Shown here piece by piece: positions 55,605-56,762 of a DNA stretch of 56,762 bases. The notes below the pieces were generated by a model, which worked only from the letters and a program-made list of their open reading frames with translations, did no database searches and was not told the origin of the DNA. The translations under genes were made by a program, and so were the position numbers. Location of the stretch: NCBI GenBank assembly GCA_019247845.1, contig JAFBAL010000047.1:1-56762 (forward strand), read 5' to 3'. This DNA is from Alphaproteobacteria bacterium. GTDB lineage: Bacteria; Pseudomonadota; Alphaproteobacteria; Micropepsales; Micropepsaceae. The first letter of the stretch is position 1. Every line of letters starts with the position of its first letter.

Positions 55605-56762
55605 ATGTTCCAGAACTGGTTCCGCTCCGCGCAGGGGCGCGCATCGTCGCGCGCGCCCGAGACGAAGTCGGCGTTTCCCCCCGTCGCCTGCCTGTCTCTC
55701 GCGGGGCGCCCCTCGTGGGGCGAGCGCAGCTATGCCGCGCTCGCCCGCGAGGGTGTGATGCGCAACGCGGTGGCCTATCGCTGCGTGCGCATGATCGCGG
55801 AGTCCGCGTCGTCGGTGCCGTGGCTGCTCTACGACGGACGCGACGAGGTCGAGGCGCATCCGCTGCTCTCGCTGCTCGCCCGTCCCAACGCCGACGAGGA
55901 CGGCGTCGCGCTGTTCGAGCGCTGGTACGCGCATCTGCAATGCGCCGGCAACGCCTATCTCGAGGCGATCCTGGTCGGACCCGAGGTGCGCGAGCTGCAC
56001 GTGCTGCGCCCCGACCGCGTGCGTGCGGTGCAGGGCGCGCGCGGCCGCGCCGTCGCCTATACCTATACGGTCGGCAATCACGTGACGACCATCGCGGCCG
56101 AGCGCGGCAGCGGCTTCCTGCCGCTGCTGCACGCGATGCTGTTCCATCCGCTCGACGACGCTTGCGGATTGTCGCCGATCGAGGCGGCGGCGCGCGCCAT
56201 CGAGGTGCACAATGCCGGCGGGGATTGGACCAAGGCGCTGCTCGACAATTCCGCGCGGCCCTCCGGCGCGCTGATCTACAAGGGGCCCGACGGCGCGCCG
56301 CATCTGACCGACGACCAGTACGCGCGCCTCAAGAGCCAGCTCGAGGACGCCTATCAGGGCCGCGAGAATGCCGGCCGGCCCATGCTGCTCGAAGGCGGGC
56401 TCGACTGGAAGGCGATGAGCTATGCGCCCGCCGATCTGGATTTCGCGGCGGGCCGCGACGGTGCCGCGCGCGAGATCGCGCTCGCTTTCGGGGTGCCGCC
56501 GATGCTGCTCGGCATCCCCGGCGACAACACCTATTCGAACTATCAGGAGGCTTACCGCGTGTTCTTCCGCGGCACCGTGCTGCCGCTGGCGAGCCGGATC
56601 GGTTCGTCGCTGACGCACTGGCTGTCGCCGGCGTTCGGCGGCGAGGTGCGGCTGGTGGTGGATGTCGACGCCGTGCCGGCGCTGGCAGCCGACCGCTCGG
56701 TCTACTGGGACCAGGTCTCGAAGGCGCCGTTCCTGACCATCAACGAGAAGCGCGAGATGGCC
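55605..56762 (+). CDS. GTA/phage portal protein, 3' end outside the window
   Basis: Runs off the right edge after 386 codons without a stop. HK97-type portal: residues about 45-95 (YAALAREGVMRNAVAYRCVR) start the conserved helical core, then HPLLSLLARPNADEDGVALF, LHVLRPDRVRAVQG and PLDDACGLSPIEAAARAIEV; the LLGIPGDNTYSNYQEAYRVF segment is the usual portal clip region. AAAGG precedes ATG 55605, three bases after the terminase stop. In GTA clusters this is gene g3; protease and capsid genes should follow outside. Confidence 0.93.
   Translation, partial: MFQNWFRSAQGRASSRAPETKSAFPPVACLSLAGRPSWGERSYAALAREGVMRNAVAYRCVRMIAESASSVPWLLYDGRDEVEAHPLLSLLARPNADEDGVALFERWYAHLQCAGNAYLEAILVGPEVRELHVLRPDRVRAVQGARGRAVAYTYTVGNHVTTIAAERGSGFLPLLHAMLFHPLDDACGLSPIEAAARAIEVHNAGGDWTKALLDNSARPSGALIYKGPDGAPHLTDDQYARLKSQLEDAYQGRENAGRPMLLEGGLDWKAMSYAPADLDFAAGRDGAAREIALAFGVPPMLLGIPGDNTYSNYQEAYRVFFRGTVLPLASRIGSSLTHWLSPAFGGEVRLVVDVDAVPALAADRSVYWDQVSKAPFLTINEKREMA

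Noticed and set aside
1..56762. tRNA, rRNA or riboswitch genes
   Set aside because: No cloverleaf-like or rRNA-like sequence was recognised on reading; a covariance-model scan would be needed to exclude small or divergent ones.

Overview
The window is a 56.8 kb, GC-rich stretch that reads as chromosome of a free-living alphaproteobacterium. Support comes from a gene-transfer-agent-type head cluster (terminase, portal) at the right edge, the DUF2849-cysI-DUF934 sulfur operon, DUF1491/DUF2336/DUF6456 family genes, a perfect CtrA box, two perfect sigma-EcfG promoters (general stress response), GANTC sites between two divergent cell-cycle-style histidine kinases, and a LiuR-type operator. A more precise placement (for instance near Rhizomicrobium/Micropepsaceae) would be a guess. 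No rRNA, tRNA or CRISPR array was recognised.

Layout. 0-5.8 kb: Fe superoxide dismutase, a MerR (LiuR-like) regulator with its crotonase, a methyltransferase, a 5'-truncated nucleoside-deoxyribosyltransferase-like gene, a membrane protein and a DUF4424 exported protein. 5.8-10.1 kb: a CtrA-box small gene, a lipoprotein, and a stress block of hemerythrin, a 26-residue hydrophobic peptide, a membrane protein and a DUF883 protein, led by two EcfG promoters; then a DnaA-domain-IV-like HTH gene overlapping a DUF6456 gene. 10.1-12.5 kb: HipBA with an 11+11 bp operator, MaoC hydratase. 12.7-16.3 kb: two divergent PAS histidine kinases. 16.3-24.7 kb: a palindromic repeat pair, tandem lipoproteins (one decayed), DUF1491, prfC, an HTH-like gene with two small membrane proteins, DUF2336, a degenerate aspartyl protease and ornithine decarboxylase. 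24.8-33.6 kb: GloVer-repeat secreted protein, sulfite reductase operon, two tandem TPR membrane proteins, then a frameshifted cupin and a Fic remnant. 33.6-42.2 kb: a dense co-directional run (methyltransferase, POT transporter, hydrolase, MFS, ChpSB toxin-antitoxin, MFS, S9 peptidase), nearly all joined by 1-4 base overlaps. 42.3-45.9 kb: an ABC importer operon split by a GIY-YIG element. 46-49 kb: three sulfotransferase-like genes. 49-53 kb: class A PBP, a small protein with a beta-barrel-like partner. 53.3-56.8 kb: a secreted protein, then GTA genes g1-g3, the portal running off the edge.

Most unusual object: a roughly 377 bp unit at 44520-44896. A 97-residue GIY-YIG nuclease ORF almost fills the space between two perfect 30 bp inverted repeats that are themselves hairpins. 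It lies between the substrate-binding gene and the ATPase gene of an ABC importer and ends at the ATPase start codon. A second pair of the same palindrome, also inverted but without a nuclease, lies at 16407-16532. This looks like a REP/BIME-type family with a GIY-YIG nuclease as candidate mobilising enzyme, where a RAYT transposase would be the known counterpart.

A second theme is local sequence duplication at gene boundaries: repeated 3' ends (crotonase, second kinase), a repeated start region (POT transporter) and many 15-38 bp tandem repeats.
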